Shown: positions 1 through 10,715 of the stretch, in pieces
Layout of the letters: each line of letters opens with the position of its first letter
How positions within the stretch are numbered: the stretch's first letter is position 1
Source: Dryocosmus kuriphilus
Taxonomy: Eukaryota > Arthropoda > Insecta > Hymenoptera > Cynipidae
Direction: 5' to 3'
DNA length: 64,000 nt
Assembly: GCA_038277395.1 (NCBI GenBank)
Contig: CM076197.1
Span: forward strand, 101,210,442-101,274,441
Position numbers and translations under genes: made by a program
The notes under the pieces: generated by a model
Databases searched by the model: none
What the model was told of the DNA's origin: nothing
Seen by the model: the letters and a program-made list of their open reading frames with translations, nothing else

Positions 1-690
1 TATGGAGTTTTGAAGAGATTCCCCAAGAAGTTGGAACTGAACCTGAAATCCATCAAAGTGTTATCCAGCCCTTAGAGTCGTTTCATAAAAAGAAATTTTT
101 CGTACTCCCAAGAGGAATAAACTTGGAAAAATATTAGTCGTGGAGAGCAGGCATATTCCCTTCACGCCAATTTTCTCCGAACAGGACTTCATTTTCACCC
201 TCGTAGTATCTCCCTTGTCTCACAACACCATTGAAGTTTTATCTGACTCGAAAAATCTGGAGTTTGACAAACGAGCAATATATTTTTTTTAGCAATATGC
301 CTTTTCAGATTCATTCGCCTCCCGTACAACTAGTTACAAGAAAATTCCGCTCTTTTCAAGAGAGCTTTCAGTTCACAATAGTCACGCACAATACTTTTCA
401 GAACAAAATCATAAATGGCGTGATTTCATTTTCTCCATCGGAAAATGTAAAATCGGGGTTTCATTCGACGAAACCCATCGCTCCGCTGAATTTTTGCCTT
501 AGTATGGTGGCGATAGGAGCAGGCTAAGCTTAGCGTTAAAAACATCGACCTACCACACTGTAAAAAAAGTATCATTTTAAGGCTAGTTTTCGGTATGAAA
601 ACAGTACCCCCAACAAAACTGTCTCCAGTCGTTCTCTTATAGTCCCAATTCATTTTGATGTCGATAAATGAAATTTTGGTACTACCGGAT
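1..690. other. Gene-free sequence, nothing recognised
   Basis: Moderately AT-rich DNA without a reading frame that resembles a known family. Overlapping short frames on both strands between 231 and 653 look like chance open frames. No repeat unit or transposon terminus was identified. Confidence 0.4.
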
Positions 691-1112
691 GGTTTTAAAA
701 AAGTTCAGCTCTTGAATAGTCAAACCTGGTAGTCCAGAAGTAGAAAATACATCTTCCTCGGGGAAATTAGGTTAGAAACTAAAATTAAAAACAACCGGAT
801 TGGGTTTGCTAAGGTCCAGTTATTGTAATAATAAGAACTGGTAGTTCAGATGTAGAAAATACATCTTCCTCGGGAAAGTTAGGCTAAGAAATGAAATTCA
901 AAATACCACAATGGTTTTTCAAAGGTCGAGTTGTTCTAATAATGAAACCTGGTAGTCCAGGTGTAAAAATTACATGTTCCTCGGGAAAGCTGTGTTAAGT
1001 ATGAAAATATAAGATACCATCAGGGGTTTTTAATGAGCTTGTCGTTCTATTAATTAAACCTGGTTGTTTAGGTGTCAATAATACATCTTTCTCGCGGTAG
1101 TTGGTTAAGGAT
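690..1112. repeat. Tandem repeat, four diverged ~112-bp units
   Basis: The phrase CCTGGTAGTCCAG (with variants) recurs at about 725, 837, 948 and 1059, a spacing of 110-113 bp. Each copy is followed by a version of AGAAAATACATCTTCCTCGG and a GTTAGG/TTAAG segment. Units have diverged by substitutions and small indels, so the array is old. No coding frame runs through it. Confidence 0.8.
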
Positions 1113-1815
1113 TGAAATATAAAATATCGGGATGAAAAACACACCATTTTTGTGATTGCATTCTGAAAATATTCTTTTCCACTCCGTGGTAATTTATACT
1201 TTAGAAAGATGACATTTTCCCATTCACATACCGTACTGAATTTTGATAAAAATTGAACAAATAACTATGGTCCATAATTTTAAATTGTATAGTTATAATA
1301 ACGCACTAATCCTTAATGAATTTCAACTCATTATTAGAAACATTCAATCTAAATTAATTTAAAGCAACCAATTTCCCGTGCAGAAATTGCCCCATTTCCC
1401 CCCATTTAAAACAAGGCTTTGACAAGGCCCTTACCAGTTTTTCTATTTTAAATAAAATGAAAAAAATTATTATCGGGCATTAATCGGGCTGTATAATGAG
1501 TTCATGTATGATTACTTACGAAGTATGACCTCGTTGTTGCCATTTCCAAATAATTAAATAACATCCTAATAAAAATCAAAACATAATTTCCAATTATTAG
1601 ATTTTGACGAGTGCTGTCGGCCAAAACCACAAGTCAGGTGTTTGTCAGATACCCTTGATTTTACCACATTTCGGTTGAAAATAATTCCGCAACTCTTACG
1701 TAGCGCTAATATCGGCAGAACATGTATATAGTTTAACCTAACCTAATTTTTATTATGGTTGACATCGTTGACAGTGTTTAGTATCAAACCATATCAAACA
1801 GTGACAATTGTTATT
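1113..1815. other. AT-rich spacer with a repeated MITE-like terminus
   Basis: No gene is visible. CCCGTGCAGAAAT at 1375-1387, followed by GACAAGGCCCTTACCAG near 1422, is matched by the inverted order at 7619-7778 (GACAAGGCCCTGACAAG, then the reverse complement ATTTCTGCACGGG). This suggests two fragments of one non-autonomous element family. AACCTAACCTAA near 1736 is only two telomere-like units. Confidence 0.4.
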
Positions 1816-3956
1816 ATGGATAGTAAAAAAAGACGTTCTGAAGAACTCCTTCGTCTGCGAGTGAAAAAACACAGACTACGAAAAGAACTGCTAATCCGCA
1901 ATAATTTGTTCGATGATGAAAGCGATTATAATAATGAAATAGCAACGGATCCTGCAGAAGGTAATTTCTTTTTAAATTTTGAATCCTTATTTGTTTAGAA
2001 AACACGTATTACAATATTGTTATTTAAATTTTTGAGCTTCCATACTCCAGGAAATCATTTTAAGCCTAATTTACATCTGAAACATCATCTAAATATAAGT
2101 AATTATTTACAGAAATTGTAACAGTTATTTTTGGAGCACACTTATAGAAAATACTAACTTTAAAAAAAAAACTCTTGGACTCTAGGAACTCACTGTAAAC
2201 TTAACTTAACTTATTTTTCAACTAATTAATTGTAAACGTTCATGAAACAGGTATTTCTGGAGTATGGTATTAGAATTTGACGTTATTACAACACAGTATT
2301 ATAATATTATAAATAATAACAAGTATTAGAATAAACAAATATAAAAAATAAATATAACAAAGTATACAGGTAAGTATACAGGTATTTTTGGAGCATAGTA
2401 TTTAAAACAAAAATGCATTTAAATCTTGCTATTCCAATATTTGAGCTCTTGAACACCAGAAACTCATTTTCAGCATAACTTGCATCAGAAACGTCACTTA
2501 AATATAAATAATTAATTGTAGACGATTGACGAAACATTAACAAATATCATCTTTTTATCGTTTTAATATAGACTCAAGTATTTACAAAATTCCTATTCTT
2601 AGATTGTGTATTTTATTTTATAAAGAATGGTGTATTTAAAAAAAAAAAAAAATTTTTAAATAAAACGTATTTAAAAAATTTATTAGTCAGATTTTTATGT
2701 AGTGTACACATTATAAGTATAGAAATAATTTAGGGAGAAAGTTCAATAAAATTTTGAAATATCAAATAATAAATCTATAAAAATTTTAAATCAAAATTTC
2801 AGATAATACTGAACACGAAATAAATGAAGAGGAATTTGATGGAAATAACAGTAGTGAAGACGAAGATCAAAGTGCTCCTAATGTTATTGATTCTGAAGTC
2901 GGTAAGTTTGTAAACATAAAGAATAGCTAGTATATAAGTTTATCTAAAGTCTGTGAACTGTATCAATAATTTTCGACTGAAATGTGTTTAGAATCTGCAG
3001 TAGAAGACAATCATTCGGATGCAGAAGATGAAGAAGAAAATAACCTAAATGATGGAAGGAGACATGAAATGGATGATGAGGAGGCTGATTTATTTATTGA
3101 AGACGACAATGAACCAGAAATTAAACAACTGAAAGAGTGGGCAATTGAGACCCAAATACATCAAGGCGATTTAGATAAAATTATTGAAGATTTTAAGGGT
3201 CAGATTACTCACAAATTTACCGAAATCGTCAACCTTTCTCGGAACTTCAGGTGCAAAATACGAAATTATTCAAATGAATGATGGAAACGGATCAATGGGC
3301 GAATTTACTTACTTCGGAATAAAAGAAGGACTTCAAGACTGCATAAATGTAGACATCCATGAAAATAATACACTTGAGTCGCAAATTTCTTGTGATGGTC
3401 TTCGGTTGGTCGACTCCGGGTACCAAGAACTTTGGTCCATAGTCTGCAAAGTTGATTTTGATCCTGACGTCTACAAACCATTTGCAGTGTGTGTGTACTT
3501 TGGCGAAACAAAGCCGGAATCCACAGAAGCTTATATGAGCAAATTTATCGAAGAAATAAATGCTCTTCAACAAAATGGATTAATAATTTCCAATATATAT
3601 TTTAATATAAAAATAAAATGTTTTATTTGTGACACACCAGCAAGAGCACTCTTAAAATGCACTGTTGGACATACGGGCTTTAATGCTTGTGAGAGATGCA
3701 CAGTGCAAGGATTTAAAGAGAACAATACAACCGTATATCCATCTGTTGATTCGGACGAAAGAACGGACCAATCTTTTAAGTCAAGATCTCAAGCCAATCA
3801 TCATCATACAGAAAGTCCTTTAGTTAGAGTATTCCCATTTTTAAATTTTATTTGTTGCTTTGTCTTGGATTTCATGTACCTTTGCTATTTGGGTGTAATG
3901 AAACGGTTGCTTGAAGGATGGTTAAAAAAAGGCCCATAATAAACTGAGTCGTTTGA

Positions 3957-4920
3957 ATACACGCAAAAAAGTAAATGGCACAATGTAATTCGAAATCAGA
4001 GCAAAGAGTGCTATTTTGCAATGGCTGATTTGAACTCTGAAAAGTCATTTAGCAGCTTTTACTATTTCTGAAAAAAAAGAGATTCAGAATAAAAGAGTAC
4101 TACTTCAAATGGTAAAATTCACAACGTAATTTCGAATCCCGGCCGGGTTGCTCTGCTTGTATCCGGAATCCGGCCAGGCTATACACGGTCGCATCCCGGA
4201 TACAAATAGTCGGGATCCGACCGGTTTTTAACAATGTAATATAACGAAAAATTTACAAAAAAAATTGTTTTTAATATAATCACTGCACTTAATTTATGTT
4301 TCAAATTACACAATCACGTGCACGGTCTCTTACACATATAATCGCACGCCCAAACGCTTCGGAAAATGGCACTCGCTGGGGATTCGAACCCCCGACCTAA
4401 CCATCCTAAAACCTAATACGCACGCACTAACCGACTGATCTATTTAACCGCTTGCACTTTGTGGACAAAATCTCAGCCAAGCTTTTTCGCTGAAATACCA
4501 TTTTACTATTTCTAAATGGTACTTTTTGACTCGTCTTCGAGTTGACCCTTACTATTTAAAACTAACGCCGGAGAGTACGATCTTCAAATGGTAATTTTTG
4601 ACATTCCGTTTAGTCAAAACCGCTAAGAAATGTAGTTTTTATTACTTGACATATTTCGTTACTTTATGTAAATGGTATTTTCAGCTATTTTATTGGCTTA
4701 GAATTATGATTTAAATAGTAATCTTGAGAAAGTGTCAAAAAATCAAAATGCAAATTGTATTTTAAGCTACTTTTTTTGTCGCAAGTTATCATTTATATAG
4801 TAATCACGAGTAAGTGGCAAAAATTTAAAATAAAAATAGTAATTTTTAACACTTATATTGATTTTCGCAACAAAAATAGTAATTACTGCCATTTACTCAA
4901 ACACTCTTTTTTCCGTGTAG
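3957..4920. mobile_element. Inverted-repeat (MITE-like) insertion in the transposase gene
   Basis: The left end reads TACACGCAAAAAAGTAAATGGCA. The reverse complement of the right end reads TACACGGAAAAAAGAGTG, then TTGAGTAAATGGCA, so both ends match with a short indel. TTGAAT occurs close to both ends and may be the target duplication (3 nt offset on the right). Internally there are scattered AAATGGTA/AAATAGTAAT motifs and a block of ATCCGGCC-like motifs near 4140-4230. It separates two pieces of one conserved protein, so it is a later insertion. The superfamily is not assigned. Confidence 0.6.
4370..4452 (-). repeat. tRNA-like sequence (SINE head or tRNA pseudogene)
   Basis: On the minus strand this holds AGATCAGTCGGTTAGTG, similar to an A box, and GGGGGTTCGAATCCCC, a perfect T-arm/B box, followed by AGCGAGTGCCA. 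The anticodon stem does not pair well, so it is unlikely to be a working tRNA gene. It lies inside the 3957-4920 insertion and may be its internal promoter or a captured tRNA. Confidence 0.5.
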
Positions 4921-6460
4921 GATTGAATTGTCCAGGCGAATGAGACTCTTAAAATCACAAACACCCTGTGAATTTCAACGGAACATCAGGTCGACTGATT
5001 CAATTGGAAAATGGAAGGCTACAGAATATCGTTTCTTTTTGCTATATTGTGGTTTAGTAGTCCTGAAAAAACTAATTAATAAAACGCTGTATAAACACTT
5101 CTTGCTGTTTTTCGCAGCTTGTCGGATATTGTGTTCCGATAAGCTTTGTCAAAAATATACAGAAGAAGCAAAGCAGTATCTAAGGGTTTTCTTTATTGCT
5201 ATGGGGAATTATTATGGGCTTAAATCACAAGTCCTTAATTCACACCATTTAATTCATCTAGCGGACGATGTAAAAAATATGCAATGTAGTCTGAGTCGAA
5301 TAACTGCTTTTCCGTTCGAAAGCTTCTTAGGAAAATTAAAGTCATACATTCGAACAGCTAATAAACCGCTATCTCAACTATGTAGACGATTTCATGAGTT
5401 AAGATTAATTTCCTCTCGTGTAAAAGTTACGATTCCGCCACTGATTCAGGTTTTAAAAATGAAGCAAAATCAAATATTGTCAATTAAAATTAAGCAATTT
5501 ACAATTACTACCGAAGCACCTAACAATACAATTATAATGAAAGACAATACTATTCCTGATATAAAAGAAATTATTACAGATCCTAATGGCCAATTAAGAA
5601 TAAGAGGAAAAATTTTGGAAAAGAAAAAGCCCCTCTTTACTTATCCATTCAACTCAAAACTTTTGCAGATGTGGCAGTTGAAAACTGACGGTAATGGCGA
5701 AGAGAAAATTTACAGTTTAGATAATATTGATACGAAATTAGTAAAATTGTCCATTCATTTATGTGAAGAAGGTCAGCGAAAGGAATATGTCTTACCTTTA
5801 TTACACATTTAATGCAATACACGAATTCTACTTTTGAATAAATATTATTAATTTATTGATGTCATTTCTTTATGTTCATTGCACTCTAGAATTATTATTA
5901 GTTCTAATGAAGTATTAATATTGTTGTTGAATACTTAGGTATCTTTTCTAAATATTTCAAATCAAATAATTTGTTTCTTATTAAAGAAATTTGAAATACA
6001 AAATATTTCGACTTGAAACGAATTCAATGTGTGATGTAATATTAAGTGAATTCTAAAATTAAATAATATTTTATATTATTTATATTAAATTTTATATTAT
6101 TTGGAATAAAGAATTTTTACATTTAAAAAATCGCGCCATTAAATGCGACCCTAGCGCTACCTTGCTGGAACGCTGTAAACATAATGACTTACCGGTCTCA
6201 TATTTCTAAGTTTCTTTTCGTGTTTAAACGTATTTTATAAAGAAAGAGTTTACGAAAAATGGTGTAATAATTATTGTAATCATATTTTTATGTGTTCTTT
6301 TGCTTCTCAGTATTTCAACAGCCACTCGTTTTATCGTCTGTTAGAAGAGTATTCATATTCATAATCGATTTTTTAGTTAGTGATCAATATCAAGTGGAAT
6401 ACAATGGCTTCAAAATCTGAAGGTATGTAATTTGTGAATTCCCAGTGGGAAAAAAATATT

Positions 6461-6560
6461 AGAAACGTTTTTGGAACGTTCTAAAAACGTTCCAGGAACG
6501 GTCCCTATGTCCGATGTCTGAAAGACGTTTCAAAAACGTCTTTAGAACGTTTTTAGGAGA
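6461..6560. repeat. Cluster of AACGTTTTT/AAACGTT palindromic repeats
   Basis: Within 100 bp at least seven copies of ACGTTT, ACGTTC or AACGT occur on both strands, e.g. GAAACGTTTTTGGAACGTTC and AAAACGTCTTTAGAACG. The half-sites can pair into several alternative hairpins. The cluster sits next to a microsatellite. Confidence 0.6.
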
Positions 6561-6599
6561 ATTTCGCAGCGCTTGCGTAGCGCTCGCATCGCGGCAGTG

Positions 6600-6604
<5 letters not shown>

Positions 6605-6654
<50 letters not shown>
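6605..6654. repeat. (TA)n microsatellite
   Basis: About 50 bp of uninterrupted TA dinucleotides. Confidence 0.95.
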
Positions 6655-6657
<3 letters not shown>

Positions 6658-8278
6658 GTATTCGTGATAAATCACATTCTGTTTACACGTAGAATAAATT
6701 TTAAGAAAAAAAATTTATTTTTCACTATTTACATGTGGTCCATCACTTTAAGGGGTATTTATCAGTACTTGGGGAGGCGGTTATATAAAAAATCCTGAAA
6801 CACGTAAAGTCAAATATTCGATATTGTAAACAGAACTGCTTTTCTTAATTTTTTGAGTCCATACCCTGATTTTAATGTTAAAAATATTCATAAGAAATGT
6901 AGTTTTTTTAAAAATATAAAATAAGGGTTGCAACACCTTGGATCATAAGCATACCTCATACTTCGGGCTTCTTACGATAAATGTCTTCTACTTGGGTTTA
7001 TTCAAAAATATCCGTTAGATGCCGAGATATATCATCAAAAAAATGATTTTAAGGGTAAATGTTAGGGGTCGTTTTCACTCCTTAAAAGTGGATGTCGGCA
7101 CATAAAAAAAAATATGTATCTCTTATTTCGTGAAGTATTACAACATATCGAAAAATTACCAAAATCTGTGAGGACTGAGGTCGGGTTGGAGGGGTTTCGT
7201 TGCAAGTAAAACAGTTCCTTCTTTCTGAGCCACAATTCAGGTGATCTTCTGTAGGGTGTAGTTCAGAAAAGTATCGCTAAATGGCTTCAAAATGTCTTCT
7301 CAAAAGTGACGTCGTTCGAAAAAGGTATAAGAGACGGACGATTGCTCACTATCGTTACTCTGAACTCTGGTTGATCTGGTTTCCCTGAAGGGAAAAACGC
7401 CCACATGAAAAATAGTTCATCTCTTCACATTAAAAACACACGCGAGATTTTTTTTCGTATATTATGTTTATTATTTAATTCATTTTTTCAATTTAACATT
7501 TATATTTTAATTCGTTTTTGGTATTTTATTAGTTGCGACGTAATAAAATTCATTGTTTATAAAAGCAGGTAATTTTAACCCGATTATGATTTTCTTAAAA
7601 AAGGCATTCACTAGAAAAGCTGACAAGGCCCTGACAAGTTTCCCCTACATAGGGCATTGACGAGTCCAAGCGTTACACCCTTGTCAGGATCTAACCAGTT
7701 TTACTGGCTAGGACCACACCAGAATTAGGGGAAACTGACCAGAACCCTACTAGGCCCACATCAAGATTTCTGCACGGGTTAGGGTAAAAGAGAGCAGATT
7801 AATTTAATTAATTTACCTCAAAAGTATTAAGTTTCCTCTCTCTTCAATAAATTTCATCCATCGTCTCAACAATAAAAAAAGGGTACAAAACATGGGGTGG
7901 ACCTATTATCTCAGAAGTTCACGAAAGAATATTACTTCCTCATTAATTACTTCGTTGTGATGTGAAATGAAAGGGTAAAATAAAAAGAAAGAAGAACGCA
8001 TGTTTTGTATATACTTTTTGTTCAACCCCAGGAGGACAAATTACGGTAATGAGTTGCTAATTGTACTCCCTCACTGGGCAAAATATAGCAACTACACGTT
8101 TTAGACAATAATATGAGAAAACCTTATATTTCTACTTACTTTTAGTTCCACGAATATAAGTTTCCTTTTGTTTTATATAGTAAAGCTTTTTACGAAAATT
8201 ACCAAAAAGTTTTAAAGTCTTGAAGAAAGAAGGATGGAAATTGACATACTTCGGACATTTAATGAATTATTAAAACGT

Positions 8279-8317
8279 GACAACGTTTCGAGACTCTGGA
8301 ATGAGTCTCCTCTTCAG
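8279..8317 (-). ncRNA. Hammerhead ribozyme-like motif (PLE terminal region)
   Basis: Read on the minus strand: CTGAAGAG (fits the CUGANGA core), a perfect 7-bp stem II hairpin GAGACTC/GAGTCTC with a 6-nt loop, then GAAAC and GTTGTC with cleavage expected after the GUC. Stem III would be minimal. Stem I pairing is not obvious next to the core. Hammerheads in Penelope-like elements are established. This copy has a full core by eye. Confidence 0.75.
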
Positions 8318-8890
8318 GTCAAAATCACATCAGTAATATGAAAAGTCGAACATCCAAAAGATCATAAAGACATTAAAAAGCCTTGCTCTTTGTTAAAAGA
8401 TCTGAAATTATGTTAAAAAGAATATATAAAAGCTGTTGATAAAAAAAATTTTTTTGGAGGTTAGTTTTGAATGTATGTAATTGAAAGAAGATTGAATTAC
8501 CTTGAACAATATGAGAGAAGGTTATTAAGTCATGTTAAAAAGTTAAAAAGAAATTTTGTTGAGTCTATTTTTAAAAAAGAACTTTAAATAAAAGAATTTT
8601 TGAGCGGAAACACGAACACAATGTGAACGGCTCCATGATTAGAGAAAGACTGGATGTAACAGTCAAGGAGAGAACAGAAAACAAGGTGGACAAATTTCGA
8701 AGGTTCAGTAGTGTATACAATTATGGCGCTTAAATAACGAAAATATGGTTATAAATACATCAAGTACAATTTGTTCAGTTACGAAGAATGAGAAGGAAAA
8801 AAAAAAGTTGAAAAAGTTACAGAAATTTGTTAAGAAAAAAATTTAACAAATAGAATCAAGAATAATGTTGTAAATAGAACTGTAAAAATT

Positions 8891-9442
8891 TTAATCAGTT
8901 TTGACATTGAGACAAATTTCACCTTCTTCTTTAATAAAAAACATCTCTGCAACGAGTCTTTTAAATTTATTAGGTTCGTGATGTAATATCTGAACATTGT
9001 TAAAATCAAAATTGTGATTTGTGGAAATGATGTGTTTGGAAATAACATTATGGTATTTAGGGTTGTGTTTAATGTTGTTTTGATGTTCATTTGTTCTAGT
9101 CAACAACAATCTGCCAGTCTGTCCTATATAACATGTTTCACAATTTAAACATTTGATTTTATAAACAATATTAGAAAGAAGTTTGTTATCCAAAGTATCC
9201 TTACCAAGTTTCACATAATTATCCAATTTAGATTCAATTCTGAAACATGATCTTATATTAAAATCTTTAAGAATTCGTTTAATTTCAAAAGATAATGGAC
9301 CATGAAAAGGTATTGAAATTATGTTTTTAAAATCAAGATTATTGTTGAAATTATTAGATTCATAATTATCTAAGTTAAAGTTACGTACAGCAACATTAAT
9401 GTGATAGTTGATCAAATCGATTGGATAATTATTTAAAATCAA
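8891..9442 (-). CDS. Penelope-like element GIY-YIG endonuclease region
   Basis: A 183-residue open frame. It contains the linker KLDNYVKLGKDTL, a Cys pair CLNCETC leading into CYIGQTGRLLLTRTNEH (the GIY-YIG core with the catalytic arginine context), and the C-terminal block ILHHEPNKFKRLVAEMFFIKEE. These are the typical features of the endonuclease domain that nicks target DNA in Penelope-like elements. The frame is open, but it is cut off from the RT upstream by frameshifts near 9450-9690. Confidence 0.85.
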   Translation of the reverse strand: MILNNYPIDLINYHINVAVRNFNLDNYESNNFNNNLDFKNIISIPFHGPLSFEIKRILKDFNIRSCFRIESKLDNYVKLGKDTLDNKLLSNIVYKIKCLNCETCYIGQTGRLLLTRTNEHQNNIKHNPKYHNVISKHIISTNHNFDFNNVQILHHEPNKFKRLVAEMFFIKEEGEICLNVKTD

Positions 9443-9691
9443 AGTATCTTTGATGAATTTGATGTTCGAGTTGTGAAAAGAATTATGTGATAATTTTAAT
9501 GCTATGTTAATTAAATTTTTAATAATACCAATTTTGTGCTGTATAGGACGGTTTGAAAAAAAGTTAAGATATCTACCTGAGAAAGTATCTTTTCTGTACC
9601 AATCTGTAATGATAGATCCATTTTCATTTTTGATAATTTTAGCATTTAAAAATGAGATTGAATTATTGTTTTCAATTTCAAAAGCGAAATT

Positions 9692-9877
9692 TCATCTTGA
9701 ATTGCCTAAGTTGAATTTATTTAAAATATAATTAATTTTGTCTGTAGGTAAAATTAAAAAAGTGGCATCAACATATCGAAAATAAGTGTGAATATGAAAA
9801 TTTAAATTGTTCAAAATCTCTGATTCTAGGTCTTGCAGTACAATGTCAGCTAAGAAAGGAGAAATTGGAGATTCCAT
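9692..9877 (-). pseudogene. PLE reverse transcriptase core fragment, altered active site
   Basis: It encodes ESPISPFLADIVLQDLE, equivalent to the family's GSPISP-LADIVLQDLE block, and YFRYVDATFLILP. The expected YVDD is changed to YVDA, which removes a metal-binding aspartate. Frames break on both sides. By sequence this copy cannot be catalytically normal. Confidence 0.8.
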
Positions 9878-9984
9878 GGGGGAGCCATGAATTGGTTTAT
9901 AAAAGATTTTGTTAAATTGGAAGAAGGTTTGTTGCTTAAAAATTCAATCTCTTCTTTAAATTCTGAAAAAGGTAGATTTGTGTG

Positions 9985-10647
9985 TTATTTAATAAAAGAC
10001 CATTTTTTTGTAACACTATTAATAACAAGATCGAGAGAAATATTCGTGAACAATGAGGAAGCATCCAAAGAAAGCATAGTATGATCAAATGGTATTGTCT
10101 TACCAATGATATTATTTTTAAATTCAAAAGCGTTTTTGACTTGAGACTTTGGAATTGGTAAAGATTCTTTAAAAATAGTGCTGAAAAATTTAGCCATTTT
10201 GTAAATAGGAGAATTAATCAAAGAAACTACACGGGACCAAAGGTTCATTTTTTTAAAGGTTAATCTTTTAAGATTCATCTCAGGATTCTCATTTAATTTT
10301 ACATATGTAGTGCTATCATCTAACAGACTGTGCATCTTGCTGATGTAGGAATCTTCATTAAGAACAACAGTAACATTGCCCTTATCAGCATTAGTGAACA
10401 TTAAATGTGGATTTTCTTTTATATAGACTTTAGTTAATTGGATATGTTTGGCAAGTTGTCTGTCATTTTTTGAAATATTATGATGATTCTGGTTATTTAA
10501 AAAATTTGTTGCAGAATTGAGAACTCTATGTCGGAGCATATCACGAATATCTGGATTTTCAATAAGACCAATGTTGGATTCTACATCTTTAATAATATTA
10601 AATATGATATGATAAACAAATTCATGGCTCCCCCATGGGATCTCCAA
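9985..10647 (-). pseudogene. PLE RT N-terminal region with snap-back start
   Basis: A 220-codon frame with NADKGNVTVVLNEDSYISK (the conserved DKGN-TVV block ahead of PLE RT fingers), GKTIPFDHTMLSLDASSLFTN (RT motif with the first catalytic Asp) and KKWSFIK. The first ~12 codons come from an inverted copy of the RT segment and are not the natural N-terminus. The frame ends by frameshift before the PISP block. Confidence 0.8.
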
Positions 10648-10712
10648 TTTCTCCTGTCTTAGCTGACATTGTACTTCAAGACCTAGAATCAGAGATTTTC
10701 ATTTTCATTATA
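10612..10712 (+). repeat. Inverted duplicate of PLE RT segment (snap-back)
   Basis: On the plus strand this encodes SPMGSPISPVLADIVLQDLESEI. The homologous segment of the same element is on the minus strand at 9835-9895. The plus copy keeps the consensus MGSPISP, whereas the minus copy reads MESPISP. The junction therefore joins head-to-head copies of a PLE. Confidence 0.8.
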
Positions 10713-10715
10713 TCT

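Larger units (their letters stand above)
1816..5812 (+). pseudogene. CACTA/EnSpm-type transposase gene, introns and insertion, broken
   Basis: Exon 1 runs from the ATG at 1816 to 1960 (donor GTAATT). Exon 2 is 2803-2901 (acceptor TTTCAG, donor GTAAGT). Exon 3 starts at 2992 (acceptor TTTAG), and phases join cleanly into an acidic N-terminus. The frame then shifts near 3200 and continues as 3210-3939, with DGLRLVDSGYQELWSI, a VYFGETKP segment, a TPARALLKC segment with the cysteine pattern C-x8-9-C-x2-C, and a FMYLCYLGVMKRLL segment. After an insertion (3957-4920), 4923-5812 continues the same protein with KWKATEYRFFLLYCG and ITAFPFESFLGKLKSYIR. These blocks are typical of the Transposase_21/DUF4218-like CACTA family as I recall it. 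The two breaks imply a pseudogene, although the last 294 codons are open. AATAAA follows near 5838. No CACTA-type termini were found. Domestication before decay is possible because of the introns. Confidence 0.6.
5813..8250. other. Gene-free AT-rich DNA with microsatellite and palindromic cluster
   Basis: No coding family is recognised. A candidate start exon ATGGCTTCAAAATCTGAAG followed by GTATGT lies at 6404-6422 but is too short to support a gene. The stretch also holds an ACGTT-rich cluster (6461-6560), a (TA)n run (6605-6654), and a MITE-like fragment (about 7615-7780) that shares termini with 1375-1440. Confidence 0.4.
8255..10715 (-). mobile_element. Penelope-like retroelement (RT + GIY-YIG), rearranged copy
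   Basis: The minus strand carries, in order, an RT N-terminal region (10647-9985), RT core pieces (9877-9692), and a GIY-YIG endonuclease (9442-8891). They are followed by a 3' region with a hammerhead-type motif at 8317-8279. TTTTGGAGGTTAG at about 8454 recurs at 22722 beside the second PLE, marking a shared terminal region. The 5' end is abnormal: 10612-10712 repeats, in opposite orientation, the RT segment located at 9835-9895. The element is inactive because of frameshifts and a changed RT active site. Confidence 0.85.

Noticed and set aside
1736..1747. AACCTAACCTAA as arthropod telomeric repeat
   Set aside because: Only two units; this word is common by chance in AT-rich insect DNA.
6404..6422. 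First exon ATGGCTTCAAAATCTGAAG with GTATGT donor
   Set aside because: Six codons with a plausible donor, but no downstream exon could be linked; insufficient for a gene call.
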